Positions 1 through 11,444 of a DNA stretch of 64,000 bases are shown here, piece after piece. How positions within the stretch are numbered: position 1 is the stretch's first letter; each line of letters starts with the position of its first letter. The notes below the pieces were generated by a model. It was not told the origin of the DNA. It saw only the letters and a list, made by a program, of their open reading frames with translations, and ran no database searches. The stretch is taken from assembly GCA_037178625.1 (NCBI GenBank), contig CM074128.1, positions 744,001 to 808,000 on the forward strand, read 5' to 3'. This DNA comes from Skeletonema tropicum. Taxonomy: Eukaryota > Bacillariophyta > Thalassiosirophyceae > Thalassiosirales > Thalassiosiraceae. The position numbers and the translations under genes were made by a program.

Positions 1-989
1 CACATTAGTGATGTCATATATTCGACGTTTTTGCACGCCAAGTTGCTCGGCAGCTACATTCAAGTCAAGAGTGCCATCGCCTCCCTGCGCCTTCGGTCCG
101 ATTGTTACCCCGTTTTCCAAGAATCCGTGACTTGCAGCTCTTTTCAGGAGATATACAAACTTCTTTGTTAGGATGCCCAGTGATGAGTCGAATCTGCTAT
201 TTGATGCCATGAGGCATGCTGGGAAAGCACTGCCATTGCCACTACTATTACTGCCACTGCCAGCACTGCCACTACCAGCACTTGCAGTCGGAGAGGGTGA
301 TTTGCGATGAGAAGGGCTGCGTCGAGGAGAAGCTATTTTGTCAGGGTTGGCAAATTGGGGGCTGGGTTTTGATGCAGGTAATGATGCAGATGAGTGAGTA
401 CGCTGAGGAGTTACAGCGGGCATGCCAGCATATCCACCTTCTCCAGTCTGAACTGCGTACGAATCTGCAAAACATAGATAGTGAGTACAAAAGTATAATT
501 CCGAAACAATTGACGAAGAGATAGTTTTCAGCCAACTTACCAGGGGCATAGCCTGAGCGGAGCGGTGACGGATGAGTCACACGCTGAGAAGGGGCTCCAG
601 TTGATGGGTTGAATGGTGGCGGTGATCCTTGGTTGCTATGTCTTGATGGAGTGCCTCCATTGGACATATTTCTTTGTGGAGTACGTTTCCTTGACGCTGA
701 TGATGGAGTGCCGTGATGAGAATGTCCGTGGTTGGCAAATTGATGATGATGTTGCTTTGAGTTGATATGGCCTTGCGCGTCAGGTGAAATAGGATTGCCC
801 ATAGTTTGCCTGTCTCCAACTGGCATTAGCGCATATCCTGGCGGTGGTGGTGGGTGTGGCACAGTGAGAATGTGGAGGCATCGCGTAGTACGGATATCCA
901 GCTGGCGCTTGCGCTGCATATGGTAAAGGGTGACCTCGAACTGGTGTCGTAGAGTGCATAGACGAGGATGGCATATTCAAAGGGCGCAT
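1..989 (-). CDS. E2F-family transcription factor, 5' part (3' end outside window)
   Basis: E2F proteins bind TTTSGCGC-type sites with a DP partner and drive S-phase genes. Exon 1 runs from the first in-frame ATG (989) to 541; an intron with GTAAGT donor and TTTTGCAG acceptor spans 465-540; exon 2 covers 464 to the window edge. Exon 2 encodes the start of the winged-helix DNA-binding domain: [17 protein letters not shown], then [19 protein letters not shown] and IYDITNV, which contains the RRIYDITNV signature. The preceding 200 residues are a Ser/Pro/His/Gln-rich disordered tail. One base shift is needed near 860-870, in a run of CCACC repeats, to keep the N-terminal tail in frame; if the shift is real, translation could start at the ATG at 826. 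The open frame continues upstream to 1127 and would look like a signal peptide, but that part has no ATG. The rest of the E2F protein lies left of the window. Confidence 0.9.
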
Positions 990-1879
990 ACTGATTGTAT
1001 TATTTTTTATCTGAAGCCGTCTCGATGATGAGTTCTTTGCAATTCTGCTCGATTCAACGTAGATTATCCCCGACTGAAGAAGAAGAAGCAACCAGACAGT
1101 AATTAGCGGGCAAGACGAACAAGACAACGAAGGCTTGATGATGATGATATATCTACGAATATCCCCGTTGATTTTATTGGTTTATTCAAACTCCAAAGTT
1201 GGTTGTTGATTGGTCTGGTTAATGAGATTGTGGGCTCTTCTCGGATAACTTAACCAAATTTGTGATGCCCTTTGGATTTTGGTAGCGCTCATCGGCACGT
1301 ACTGTCATTTTCAACGTAGGAATTCAATATAAATTGTCAAACTTGTTGCCAAACTTTTTGCCAAATTCTCCGTTCACACAAGAGCGACCAAAATCGTCGA
1401 GCTATTTCTGCTGTGAGTCTTTTTGGCGTTGGCAGCAGAAAGACAAATCACTCGTCATTTTCAAGATTATCGAAGAGAAGCGAGGCAATTCAAATTCAAA
1501 TACCAACTTGCTTGATTCTGAATGCCCAGCCCTGCTACACCTACTGTTAGCAACTCCTTGCTATGTCTTTAGGAGACATACTTCTCTAGAGCACATGATG
1601 AAGTATCTACTTATATTATTGCTGGAAATGAAACTCTCTCTATTAGAACGTGCATCTGAAGACACCCTATTATTCTAAATTATTACCAGGACTTAGATGC
1701 TAGACATGTATTTTTTGCATTTTGCTGTGCTCGTTCATCTTCGTTGCATAAGTACTTATGGCCTGATTGCCCTCTCTCTAGAGAGAGAGAGCTTTTACAA
1801 CCTGCCTGCACTGAATCCTGCCACTGCAAAGCTAAAAACCACATAATATAATTACTAGTGCAACCTCCTCAATTGTAAA
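990..1879. other. Intergenic region upstream of the E2F gene
   Basis: No supported gene is seen. A 114-codon open frame at 1334-1678 (plus) starts at TTG and has no recognisable domain. A short GA run occurs near 1780-1790. The part next to 989 should contain the E2F promoter, but no core element stands out. Confidence 0.5.
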
Positions 1880-1952
1880 GGGGGATTAGCTCAGTTGGTA
1901 GAGCGCGTGCTTAGCATGCACGAGGTCGGGAGTTCGATTCTCCCATTCTCCA
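1880..1952 (+). tRNA. tRNA-Ala (AGC)
   Basis: A full cloverleaf can be drawn in 73 bases. The acceptor stem GGGGGAT pairs with ATTCTCC (two G-U pairs), followed by discriminator A. The anticodon arm is CGTGC-TTAGCAT-GCACG with anticodon AGC, and the T arm contains GTTCGATTC. There is no intron. A T run about 6 bases downstream fits a Pol III terminator. The sequence is identical to the copy at 14513-14585. Confidence 0.95.
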
Positions 1953-2130
1953 GAGAGCTTTTGATTTTTGCTCCACTTTCGGTCTGATTCTTTTACACTT
2001 CATACTCTATGTCAGCGTCGGTCCTGGCTACACTTTTGATGCCTCCTTTTTGTACCTATTGAGGGACAATATTCATGTATTAAGCATATACTCCTATTGC
2101 ATTTCATTTTCAATTCCACCGGGCCGGCCT

Positions 2131-2209
2131 GGGCGAGCGAGACGAGAGAAGATACAGGGACCCTCCGCGAAATACCCCCCCTGGGTAAAAAATTTTGGCT
2201 AGCCTGCTC
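2131..2209. repeat. Outer inverted-repeat arm, left
   Basis: The stretch containing ACAGGGACCCTCCGCGAA and nearby GACGAGAGAAG recurs in inverted orientation at about 4129-4180. A TTTTGGCTAG block next to it recurs at about 4064. It flanks the hAT insertion and looks like the remains of an older host repeat into which the hAT element jumped. Confidence 0.5.
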
Positions 2210-2278
2210 TAGGTGGGTATTAGGCTTTTGATTCTAGTGCGCCAGTGCGGCCGCGCACTAAATTCTTGTCTTCCCCAG

Positions 2279-2838
2279 CAGGGATTTGCACCCGAGGGAA
2301 AATCCCGTCGGGTATGGGTACGGGTATGGGTATCCCTGGAAAAGGGGCATCGGGTATGGGTATCGGGTATATACCCGATACCCGAGTCAAAATACTCGGG
2401 TATCGGGTATTGGGTATGGGTATTTGTTTTAGCGACCATGGTACTAATTCCTACCAATTTTAGCGAAATTGTTGGGTACTTAGAGAAAAATTTTGGTGAC
2501 TCATTTCGCCAACGCTCGAAAGGAGGCTTTTTGAATTTGGAACTTGAGATAAAATCTTTCCGAAATCGGGGCAGCTCGCCCGATTTGAAGAAATATTGGA
2601 TCTTTTACGTGCAAAATCGAAGAACTTTGGTCTAAAATGGCCCCTAAACCGACCTTTTTCCACACGAAAATCACGAAATACCCATACCCAAAATCATGGG
2701 TATTTTACTCGGGTATCGGGTACCGGGTAATACCCGAGGGGGGACTTTTTGCGGGTATCGGGTATCGGGTATTTACCCGTACCCGAGCCAAAACCCTCGG
2801 GTATCGGGTATGGGTGCGAACTCGGGTGCAAAACCCTG
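2279..2838. mobile_element. hAT-type MITE nested inside the hAT element
   Basis: The ends are CAGGGATTTGCACCCGAG (2279) and its inverse (ending 2838), which differ at one base. Both sides carry the 8-bp target duplication TTCCCCAG (2271-2278 and 2839-2846). The interior has no transposase and is built from degenerate GGGTATCGGGTA/TACCCGATACCC stretches near both ends, so much of the 560-bp element could fold on itself. It inserted after the surrounding hAT element. Confidence 0.9.
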
Positions 2839-3003
2839 TTCCCCAGCAGACCTATTTCCTCCCATTTCGCTCTTCCTTTCTTCTCTTACCCTCCTTTTTC
2901 ATCATGAATCATGACAAAAAATGACAACGCCATACCCCAGCCGAGGGAAGCTGTGACGTAGCTTTCAGCTGTTGCTCCAGCTATTGAGTATTTCAATGAA
3001 CGC

Positions 3004-3608
3004 TTGTTTGTCGAGGGAGGTGACGGGTTCATCGCCACTGAGTTGTTCGAGGGTGCCAGTATCTTTAATCCTGCTGTTGCGAAGCACCTCAGTCGTAATC
3101 AGGCTTTGGCAAAGTTGGAAAAGCTTCGTCATCACCCTGCACTAAATCTGGAAGGCGAGGATAATATTGTTGACAAGCTCAAGCATGGATGGAGTACTTA
3201 TCGCCAGAAAGTAGCAGTGGCTCATTCCAAGTTTGAATACAACAAAGATCACTCAGCTATTCTATCTGCCCCTAGAGGGCTAATCAGACGTACTTTAAAA
3301 TTTCTGTTATATTATTATCTTGGCACTACCAGCAGTATCTCAATCTTGACGCTGAACTTGCCGAGGATTCTAGGAGGAATAAAAGTTGCAGGTACTGTGG
3401 CTGTCGCTCAAATCAATGCAATTGCAATAGCAGCTTGCGTTACTATTAGGAAGCAGCTCAGCTATTGTCCCTCGTGATGCCATCATCAGGGGCAGCAGAA
3501 CGGGTCTTCTCACTCCTCAACAACCACTTCAACGAACACCAGACTCGTACGTTGGGTGATCAGATCTCCCTCTCCCTTTACCTAGCCTACAACAAAAGGG
3601 GATTGTGA
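3004..3608 (+). pseudogene. hAT transposase C-terminal fragment
   Basis: The open frame 3004-3477 encodes an alpha-helical stretch (HPALNLEGEDNIVDKLKHGW). After a frame change near 3450 the sequence reads PSSGAAERVFSLLNNHFN, then QTRTLGDQISLSLYLAYNKR. That is the conserved hAT C-terminal dimerisation domain, with the A-ERVFS and LGD/YNKR signatures. The N-terminal BED finger and the RNase-H-fold catalytic region are missing, so the fragment cannot transpose itself. Confidence 0.85.
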
Positions 3609-3847
3609 ATACATAAATAGTTTTGTTAAATGTTAATCTAGGATGCATTGTATGTTGATTCGAGTTGCTGAGTCCTCTTCATTATTTCATTGCCAGTATC
3701 ATCCCTCCACAGCAGCGCACATTTTTTTTAGCCTAGTATGTCAGCCAGTAGTTCCTACCGTAGGACTCGAGTGCGCGATTAAGTATGTGCGGGATGCGCA
3801 CTAGAAATCAAGATGGTGCGCACTAGAATCAAAAGCCTAGTGGGTAT

Positions 3848-4511
3848 AACTTGAGTTTTCACCCAAGAGACCCCGCCACCCCTCCACAATCCACGACATC
3901 ATGATGTTGTGTGTTGATGGAGTGCTGGATCGAATTGTGCAGTCGTTGGATCTAATTGCGATGATATACGAAGGTTGACTCTATTAGCCTCGAGGTGAAC
4001 ACAATCAAGTGCAGCAACTTCAGCCCACTACTCTAGTTAAAACCGGAGGAGGTGGGTATAAATATTTTGGCTAGGCTGTGATTTGGAGGGTGGGTGGTGG
4101 ATAAGCCGAGTAGGTGGATAGTTCGCGGAGGGTCCCTGTAGAAAGAGCTAGCACTTCCAGCTTCTCTCGTCTCTCTTGTGCGCCCCGCCCCGCCCCGCCC
4201 CTGTGGTACGGTAGGGTTGTTTTCAATTCTGCAACTCACTTTAAAGTTTTGCTATGTCAGTTCTAACATCATTGCTAGTTTCCTTTTTTCAAATCATGCT
4301 TGAGTTCAATACAATGAAAAGATTGACCAAGACAGCTAGTCAAGGAGAGCCTTCTCGTTAGTAGGAACAAGCGCACTTCTTGTTTCATAGAATCTTCCGA
4401 TGCTGAGGCCTGGTACCATACTTAAAACACCTCCTCAAACGACTTGTTTTTTGACTCCTCAGATGACTTATTCCATTGATGTACATACCCTGAAGTTGCA
4501 CCGCACACAAC
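3848..4511. other. Non-coding stretch between hAT element and tandem repeat
   Basis: No gene is supported. It contains the right outer inverted-repeat arm (about 4054-4195) and a short run of CGCCC units near 4181-4200. A 68-codon minus frame at 4033-4239 is covered by that repeat. Confidence 0.5.
4054..4195. repeat. Outer inverted-repeat arm, right
   Basis: TTCGCGGAGGGTCCCTGTAG at 4129-4148 and TTCTCTCGTCTCTC downstream are the inverse of 2131-2171. ATTTTGGCTAG near 4064 matches the left flank. This arm is longer and less disrupted than the left one. Confidence 0.5.
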
Positions 4512-5643
4512 AACAAGAGGCAACACGAAGAGATGCCTGCTTGGGTTTGGAGCTGGTGTGATAGTAGTAATTTTGGTAGGTTGAAGTTGTTGTGCGTAGA
4601 AGAATTAATTATGCATTGTGAATCTGGGATTGCTGCATCCGGAGGACACCCTGCTCCTCCGTCCAAGATGTTTGTCTTTTTGGTTGAGGAAATGCGATTT
4701 CTTGACGACATCGTAAATAGAGGATTAGAGATCTCTATTTTGGCACTGCGGGCGTGCATGTGTTCCAGACGCAGTAGAGAATAAAAGAAGTGATACACAA
4801 AGTGTAAGATATACACTCATCAAGATCAAGCGCATGTGATCCGACAGGTCACAGAAGAAGAAGAAGTCCATGCATTACTGTAGATAGTTGTAGAGCTATC
4901 AGAGACAGTATATGATATTTCGAGAAGAAAAGTGGCTTTGTGCTTGTTTTCTTGCTTTTCCATTGATACCGTTCGAGTTACTCGCCGACCTTGATAATTC
5001 AAGCTCATCTCTACATCGCAGCATTTTGTTACAGGGATTTTGTCTGCCAAGACGTCCTCTTGATCATTGCCATCAGGTACTGCTGATCCTTTACTGCTAA
5101 CTGCGTAGTCCGGCAGAGGTGAATGCATCCTTAAGAGCCTTGGAGTTTGACTTGTTGAGTTTGTTGCTCTCTCTGCTCTTCTTGTTCTCGTTGTAATTGT
5201 GTGCTTCTCTGTCTCTTATATCAGGCTTGGATGCATTTTTGAGGACATCTACTTTACACAAACCTATCCAAAAACATCATTAACTGATTAAGTGCATCGG
5301 GCGACTCAAATTTGAGGTAAGAACAAGCTGCTTCGTTGGTTTGAAATTGCTGGCATAACATTCTTCGACTTTGGCTTTGACTTTGGCTTTGGCACGTTGC
5401 ACATTGTGGAGCAGGCAGATCTACTGGAAGCAATGGGATGCCTCTGTGCATTTGAGCCTTCCGCAGTCATGAGCGAGGCGTTGTCAAAGTGTGTTTCCGA
5501 ATGGTAGAAATGGAAGGGTATGTCTCCTCGTGAAGATCCAAACTTTCTGGAGGTATATAGAGGCATGAAGGCACAGCCACAGTCGATCTTGCATGTGCTT
5601 TCTCAAAACACATAATCTTCTTCTAACCATCTTCATGTGTAAG
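4512..5643. repeat. Tandem duplication unit A, copy 1 (A1)
   Basis: This stretch aligns almost base for base with 11231-12697 (A2), from the shared start AACAAGAGGCAACACGAAG to the shared end CTTCATGTGTAAG. Relative to A2 it lacks about 350 bp, which lie in A2 at roughly 11540-11870. Minus-strand open frames conserved between the copies (near 5128-4826 and 5566-5306) suggest a degenerate gene of unknown function; in A1 it carries extra indels. The right end abuts the LTR retroelement. Confidence 0.85.
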
Positions 5644-5909
5644 TGTCACAAGCAAATAGGACCGGTATTGATTGTGCAACTAGAGCCAGAAGAGACCACT
5701 AGGAACACGAATATCATGGTGACTAAGCTTAAGAGCTAAAGAAGTGGGCTATTCCCAAAGGTGATGAAGGAGCACCAACGTGCGACGTCATCTTGTGTGA
5801 GAGGATCAATCACGGGTTCTCACCGTGGTTGCTACTTGACACGTGTGAACAGGAAGAATGACTGTCATAACGGTATTGGGATACCAGAAGAGAGTCATAT
5901 CCTGTGACA
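5644..5909 (-). repeat. LTR (3' LTR in element orientation)
   Basis: 266 bp, TG...CA ends. By eye it differs from the other LTR by one substitution and two 2-base indels, which implies recent insertion. Confidence 0.85.
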
Positions 5910-8900
5910 TTCTCCCCCGAACTTGTGTGAACCAAAAACGAGCTGTCAAGACTGGAAAACCCATGGCAAGCCATCCGGATAAAAAACCAGTCTAACAGAT
6001 AGAAACCAAAACCCAACTTGGGAAAAAAAAGACCTCCAGGCAATGTCAATTTCGATCGAATCAAGGACGTAAGTTCTTTTGTGATATTAGAGCAACCAAA
6101 TGTACTTTCCTTGACATCGGTTGTGTGTGCATAGGATTTGGCCAAGACGTCGTTGTTCAACGTTCAGTTTCCATTTCCAATTCGAATAATTTCTCTATAC
6201 ACACCCCCTGTACTCCTCAATACTATGGGGTCTTTATCAATTGTTGTAGCGCTCACTAGACTAAACTAACTGAGGCTCGTTTTTGTATCGTACAGTTCCT
6301 TTCGTGTCAACTTCAGTCGCTTGAAGAAGAGACCTCCGTTGGAGTCTCTGCTCTCGGCAGATTTAAGACTTTAAAAACGGCTAGATCAAAGCCTACGAAC
6401 CAAATCAGTATTTGGGATCGCGACGCTTCGAAGTTCTTTCGAGCGTTTGGAACTATCCACCAATTTCTTTCGGCAGCGGCCATCCTGGCGACCAGAGTAT
6501 AACAAGTGTCTATCTTGGACAACGCTTTACTGGCTTCGCAAGGCTGCGTTAAACGGTGTGGTACGAAGAGACCAGATTGTCTTCCGGCTGCATTCGGATT
6601 TGACGATCGGGCTGCATCAACAGGTTCACAAGTGACTCTGTTTTTGCGGCAGTAGTACTGCGGTGGGTGCATTGTAATTGTAACAAGTACATATGGCACT
6701 CCGTCCAGAGAGGTTGTATCATCTCTGTATTCTTGAATATCGTGACTTACGTGTTGGAAGAGTATCACTGGCTTCATGTGCATTCATCACTTCTGCCTAA
6801 AACGATTTAATCAAGAGTCTTGAAGAACAGGTAGAGAGTCCGCTTGAACTTCACTTGAAGTGTGAGAAGAGGAGTCACTCTATCTCGCGGATTCCCCAAC
6901 ATCCCGTTCGAATCTTTGGTAGTGGGAAAGTCAACCACTTTGAACGAGCCGTGGAAGGTCGATCATAGTTTCACACATAATAATGGCAATTTGAATGTTG
7001 CAAAGGGGTAAGCGCATCCTGAGCTCCCTCCTCAGCCTTCTTTGGCACCTCTACCTCAATCGAATCTAATATCAGATCAGACGATAGGGCAACAACAACT
7101 GCATGCACAACTGCATAACTTCCTGATAAAATAAGCGTACTTGCATCAGTACCTGTCAGAACCTCGTTGACGTAAAGTGCGTTCTTACGATCCATCGGCC
7201 TAAGGCACAAAACGGTCGTGATATACCAGATCCCCTAAGCAAGGTCTTGGATCTTGGATTGAAGAGCTGCCGGAATCACCACAGAGGTATCTCCTTTTGC
7301 ATCGTTGCATAGGCTCTGCATACATCATCTCTGTCGAAGATCATTAGAATATTTCTCGATCCCATTAGAATGTTGCGGCAGGTCCAGGAACATACGTAGC
7401 TAGCTTTGCTTCATCAACGTTTATATCAGAACACTATCTTCTACTTCCATGTCGTGTGTGACTATGCGCAGTCACAAGAGCTTACCATTTGTCTTCGTCA
7501 TCTTTAGATCAGCCACTCAAAGAGCTGCTGTCTTCCCAAGTCTGCATTATAACAGCGCACTCCAATGAGCTGCTGTTGGTACCTCTTCCTTTGTAGGTGT
7601 GGCATGTGTCGTGAAGGATGACGCTGTCAAACGCTGGTAATGTATGTACTACTTTCCTTTACGCTGAAGCATCACACCCTCGACCACTGAGGATCTCAAC
7701 TGAGGCAGCGCAGCCTCGCTAGCACTAGCCCCGTCGCAGTCGTAATATCTTCCCTTGCAATTAGTTTGAGGTTGATTTGATAAATATGAGTAGAGATTGT
7801 CTCCCGGAGGGTATGGCGGCCCTCGCCCTGTCTTTAGACCGGAAGAACTCCAGGCTCAAATGCCGAGAGGAGGTGATAGCACATTACTCACCCGCACTCC
7901 GACACGCGCCCTTGAACTTCTTTTCGAAGTTCAAGCTTCATCACTTCATCTCCTGTTGTGCACCACGACAGATGCCAGTCGATGAGTGTCTTCAAGAATC
8001 GATACTCCCCCAAGCCTTGCGCTTGAATGAAGTAAGCTCAGCCATCGCTGAACAACTCTGAAATTGGAAACGCCTTAGACATGCATCTAGTCGCTGGCGA
8101 TTGATCATGGGAACGCTTCCTTGTTTGGTCAGCATCCCTCCTCCCCGTACCATATTGACCGAATTTCGAGGAGGCCCAACATTTGCCACTAAAAGCAGCG
8201 GAGCAGATCTATTGGTAGTCTTGGTACAACACACAAGAACTAAGATGGCAACCACCATCGTCGAAAGAACAATTTCCAGATGGTGTATCCAAGTGTTAGT
8301 CACTTCCTGGGCATGGTAAGTGTCTTTTGCAGCATTTACTTGGAAGCCTCGAGAACTGCCTTGAGCACGCTTCTCTCTTATTTGATCATTATTACCTGCG
8401 TTGTGTACACCAAACAACAGGTCGTTCCGATAGAGTTAAACACTTTCTCATCATGTATTACAACATTTCAGTAGAAGATGTCCGGGTGCAAGTGTAGCTC
8501 CCTCGATGGCCTGCTCTGTACTGAACCCTCCATGACGCAGGCTTGGCGAGCTCTGTCCCATCTGAGTATCCAATAATCAGGTCACCGAACTATGAACGAA
8601 ATTTACCATCAGCCGATGAATGTCTCAAGTGCATTGGAAGAAGGTGAGACTCCCAACACATCGTTGAGCAGTCGGCTACGGATCTCAGCCACGCTCGGAC
8701 TGTAGGACGAGCATTGAGCAAGCAGCCAGCTTTCTCGCAAGTCCTCCACTAGTTGTCTTCAACAACAGCGGTTTAGAAGGACGATGTCTTGTAGTTATCA
8801 TCTCGTTGTGCTGGTATGCGCCTGTTTGCGACCCTGCCTTGATTTCCGCATGTGCTTTTCCACTTGCTCGAGCAATCCTTGAACGTCCTCTCCTTCACGT

Positions 8901-10684
8901 GAGAAGTACATCCAGCAAGGATAGTTAAGTCGGATGCATCGAGGTGTGTGCAGGTTCCTTTTGAACACCGTAGGTAATCTGCAGCAGCATGGTTCCAACC
9001 ACAATCATATTCGCCGACGCGAGATTGCGTTGTGAAAGTAGTCTTCCTTTTCTAGGCATGACCACCGTATTAGTATTGATAGAGTAGTCTCTCCTACGAG
9101 ACCCACCACTCCGGATAATGTTTGAATTTGAGCTTGCGCAAGAGATTCCTTTCGACTGTCGCGTGTAAACAAGACAGAGAATCAAGGTACGAGATTCGGG
9201 ACTCGGGACACTTGCCATGGACACAAAAGTACCAAGGAAGTCCCCTTCCCTTCAGACTAACATCTGAATTGCTCATTAGTATTTTGGAAGATCTCTTTGG
9301 TGGAAGAAACGGCACACCAAAGGATATAATCCGATATCTAGGAGAAGCAGAGTAGACAATCGTTACTCCCCCATGACCTTGTCTTCTGAAATATGTTAGG
9401 CATGATTGCCACGTTGGCCAACCACATTTAGAGAACATGGACAATCCATGGCTGCCACAGCGGCACAGACCATTTTGGTTTGGTAATTCCAGTTCAGATT
9501 GCTCTTGAATTGTTTCTCTCATTCCTCCTCCTCCCACAATGCAAGCAAGAGGCTGGTCATCCTAGATGCACCAGTGAATAAGGATGAATTTACGCTAAAT
9601 AGTTCGTCGCTGGATAGAAATGACTTGAACAGTACGCTGTGCGTAACTGAATAGACATGACCTTTCTTTGAACAGCACGCTGTGCGCAACTGAATAGACT
9701 TGATCTTTCTTTAACCAGGACGTCGCTGCACATGTTGAATCAACAGGGACAAATAAAGGGACAAATAAACACGATTTGCTTTCAAAGCAATATAATTTTT
9801 ATTAATTAGGGTAGGTGGTTCAATTGCACGTTCGACTTCGCCCAGTGGGGTATAATCGTCTCGTCATCCTGAGGTACTCGCTTGAGCAAGGCGTAGACTA
9901 CCTCGGCAACACTGTGTAATAACCAACAATCCATCAAGGCTAAGCGGCTGCGACAATCACAATCTGTACAGAATGCGTCGACAAACATGCTCTCAATAGC
10001 TCCAGCTACATGCACTATCATGCTGTAAAGATCAAAACTCTCCACACCTTCTCAGAGGTAGACAAGAGAGTGCGTATTTTTCCAATTGCGACCAGCGTCT
10101 TATAAGGAATAAATACTTCTAAGTCTGCTAACTATATCCGCAAACTCTGTTGTTGTGAGGGTATCATCTCGCCTAACAGCAGATGACTCTCGATATGTGA
10201 GGGTTGGATGAGAGAACACTTCTCCCCCCACACGTAATTCTAATCGTAGTCCATCGCTCAACAGCTGATGTCCTTTGGATTTAGATGACCGTAGTCTTTT
10301 TATTGGAATGAAATTCCTTATTGTGATGAGCTGTGCCACGGTGCATTCTCGCCATGGGCACTTCCTCTACATGAGGAGAATCGAAATTCTTTTCTCACCT
10401 CCGATGCACTTCTGTCAACGTCGAAACACACTTCTATCGCACGCCGTCACATCTCCATGGTAGCACGAAACGCCGAGCGTTCATCGCACATCCATGTGTT
10501 GACGAAATGGATCTTCTAGAAGCCAATCGATTTTGTTGTACTAGCTCACGGTTTCACAAACCCACCAATGTGGATATGCGCTGAATAATATTAATTTTTT
10601 CTTCTCAAAGGTCGATCTTTCCCGACCGATGAAGGATTCTTTTGCTTTGCACCCAGTAAACTGGATGGAAATATTTATAAATAA
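5910..10684 (-). other. Interior of the LTR retroelement, no recognisable pol
   Basis: Several medium open frames exist but none shows a known retroelement domain. Minus frames at 6313-6783 (156 codons), 6971-7210 (79), 7992-8417 (141), 9094-9537 (147) and 9806-10339 are the longest. The last reads as two coherent pieces in one frame (LSDGLRLELRVGGEVFSHP, then FDLYSMIVHVAGAIESMFVD) separated by two stops; a GT-AG intron of roughly 70 bp could bridge them. The interior may be captured host sequence or a decayed gag/pol too degraded to read by eye. Confidence 0.45.
9806..10339 (-). CDS. Possible hypothetical protein inside the LTR element
   Basis: Two open stretches in the same frame, 10339-10100 and 10045-9806, are separated by two in-frame stops that a small intron could remove. 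The protein text looks natural, with a Cys pair (CTDCDC) and a hydrophobic helix, but no family is recognised. It lies next to the 5' LTR (the one at 10685), where gag would be expected. Treat as a candidate only. Confidence 0.25.
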
Positions 10685-10954
10685 TGTCACAAGCAAATAG
10701 GACCGGTATTGATTGTGCAACTAGAGCCAGAAGAGACCACTAGGAACACGAAAATCATGGTGACTAAGCTTAAGAGCTATAAAGAAGTGGGCTATTCCCA
10801 AAGGTGATATGAAGGAGCACCAACGTGCGACGTCATCTTGTGTGAGAGGATCAATCACGGGTTCTCACCGTGGTTGCTACTTGACACGTGTGAACAGGAA
10901 GAATGACTGTCATAACGGTATTGGGATACCAGAAGAGAGTCATATCCTGTGACA
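10685..10954 (-). repeat. LTR (5' LTR in element orientation)
   Basis: 270 bp, TG...CA ends, followed by the GTAAG target duplication. Nearly identical to 5644-5909. Confidence 0.85.
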
Positions 10955-10959
10955 GTAAG

Positions 10960-11230
10960 CTACATTAGACAGTAATAGCCTTAAAACGGTAACGTTTTTC
11001 ATTAAGGTTAGGCGATTCTTCTCACACACAGCTGACTCTTTCTCAATTTTCAACGGCGGAATCCATAGATTAGCAAATAACCCTAGTGGTGTCTGATTTT
11101 AAGGTTGCGTAAAAGTTACCTCCGGCTCGAGTGATAGAGATGGATTCGTTTTTTCCAAGCGCGCGGAGCCTCCTTCTCCTCCACGCGCGCCGCTTGTGGG
11201 GCTTTCCAAGCATGACAGCGATGGCCACCT
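10960..11230. repeat. Tandem duplication unit B, copy 1 (B1)
   Basis: From CTACATTAGAC to GATGGCCACCT it matches 12698-12979 with few changes. It includes an AACGGTAACGTTTTTC palindrome-like segment and an inverted CGCGCGGAGCC/CACGCGCGCCG pair. It was contiguous with A1 before the LTR element inserted between them. Confidence 0.85.
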
Positions 11231-11444
11231 AACAAGAGGCAACACGAAGAGATGCCTGCTTGGGTTTTGGAGCTGGTGTGATAGTAGTAATTTTGGTAGG
11301 TTGAAGTTGTTGTGCATAGAAGAATCAATTATGCATTGTGAATCTGCAATTGCTGCATCCGGAGGACACCCTGCTCCTCCGTCCAAGATGTTTGTCTTTT
11401 TGGTTGAGGAAATGCGATTTCTTGACGACATCGTAAATAGCGGA

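Larger units (their letters stand above)
2221..3839 (+). mobile_element. hAT-superfamily DNA transposon, decayed and nested
   Basis: A 22-bp terminal inverted repeat starting TAGGCTTTTGATTC occurs at 2221-2242 and inverted at 3818-3839. It is flanked on both sides by the same 8-bp target duplication GTGGGTAT (2213-2220 and 3840-3847); 8-bp duplications are typical of hAT. The 3' part encodes the hAT dimerisation domain (3004-3608). Without the nested MITE the element is only about 1.05 kb, so the catalytic part of the transposase is gone and it is non-autonomous. Confidence 0.9.
5644..10954 (-). mobile_element. LTR retroelement, young insertion, probably non-autonomous
   Basis: Two near-identical direct repeats (5644-5909 and 10685-10954) begin TGTCAC and end GTGACA, as LTRs do. 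The element is flanked by the 5-bp target duplication GTAAG (5639-5643 and 10955-10959). The tandem copy of the host sequence at 12693-12697 preserves the empty site, with GTAAG once only. A polypurine tract, GGGGGAGAA on the minus strand, directly adjoins the LTR at 5910, so the element reads right to left. No gag, integrase or reverse transcriptase motif could be recognised in the 4.8-kb interior. Confidence 0.85.

Noticed and set aside
341..1127. Signal-peptide protein starting at 1127
   Set aside because: The apparent start codon is TTG, and the same frame joins to the E2F DNA-binding domain; the first ATG is 989.
1334..1678. 114-codon plus frame
   Set aside because: It starts at TTG, has no recognisable domain, and lies in the E2F upstream region.
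2213..2924. Overlapping 140-, 95- and 72-codon frames
   Set aside because: They arise from the GGGTATCGGGTA repeats of the nested MITE.
5644..5909. A stand-alone MITE of 266 bp
   Set aside because: At first sight TGTCAC...GTGACA looked like MITE ends, but the second copy at 10685, the shared GTAAG duplication and the polypurine tract show the pair are LTRs of one element.
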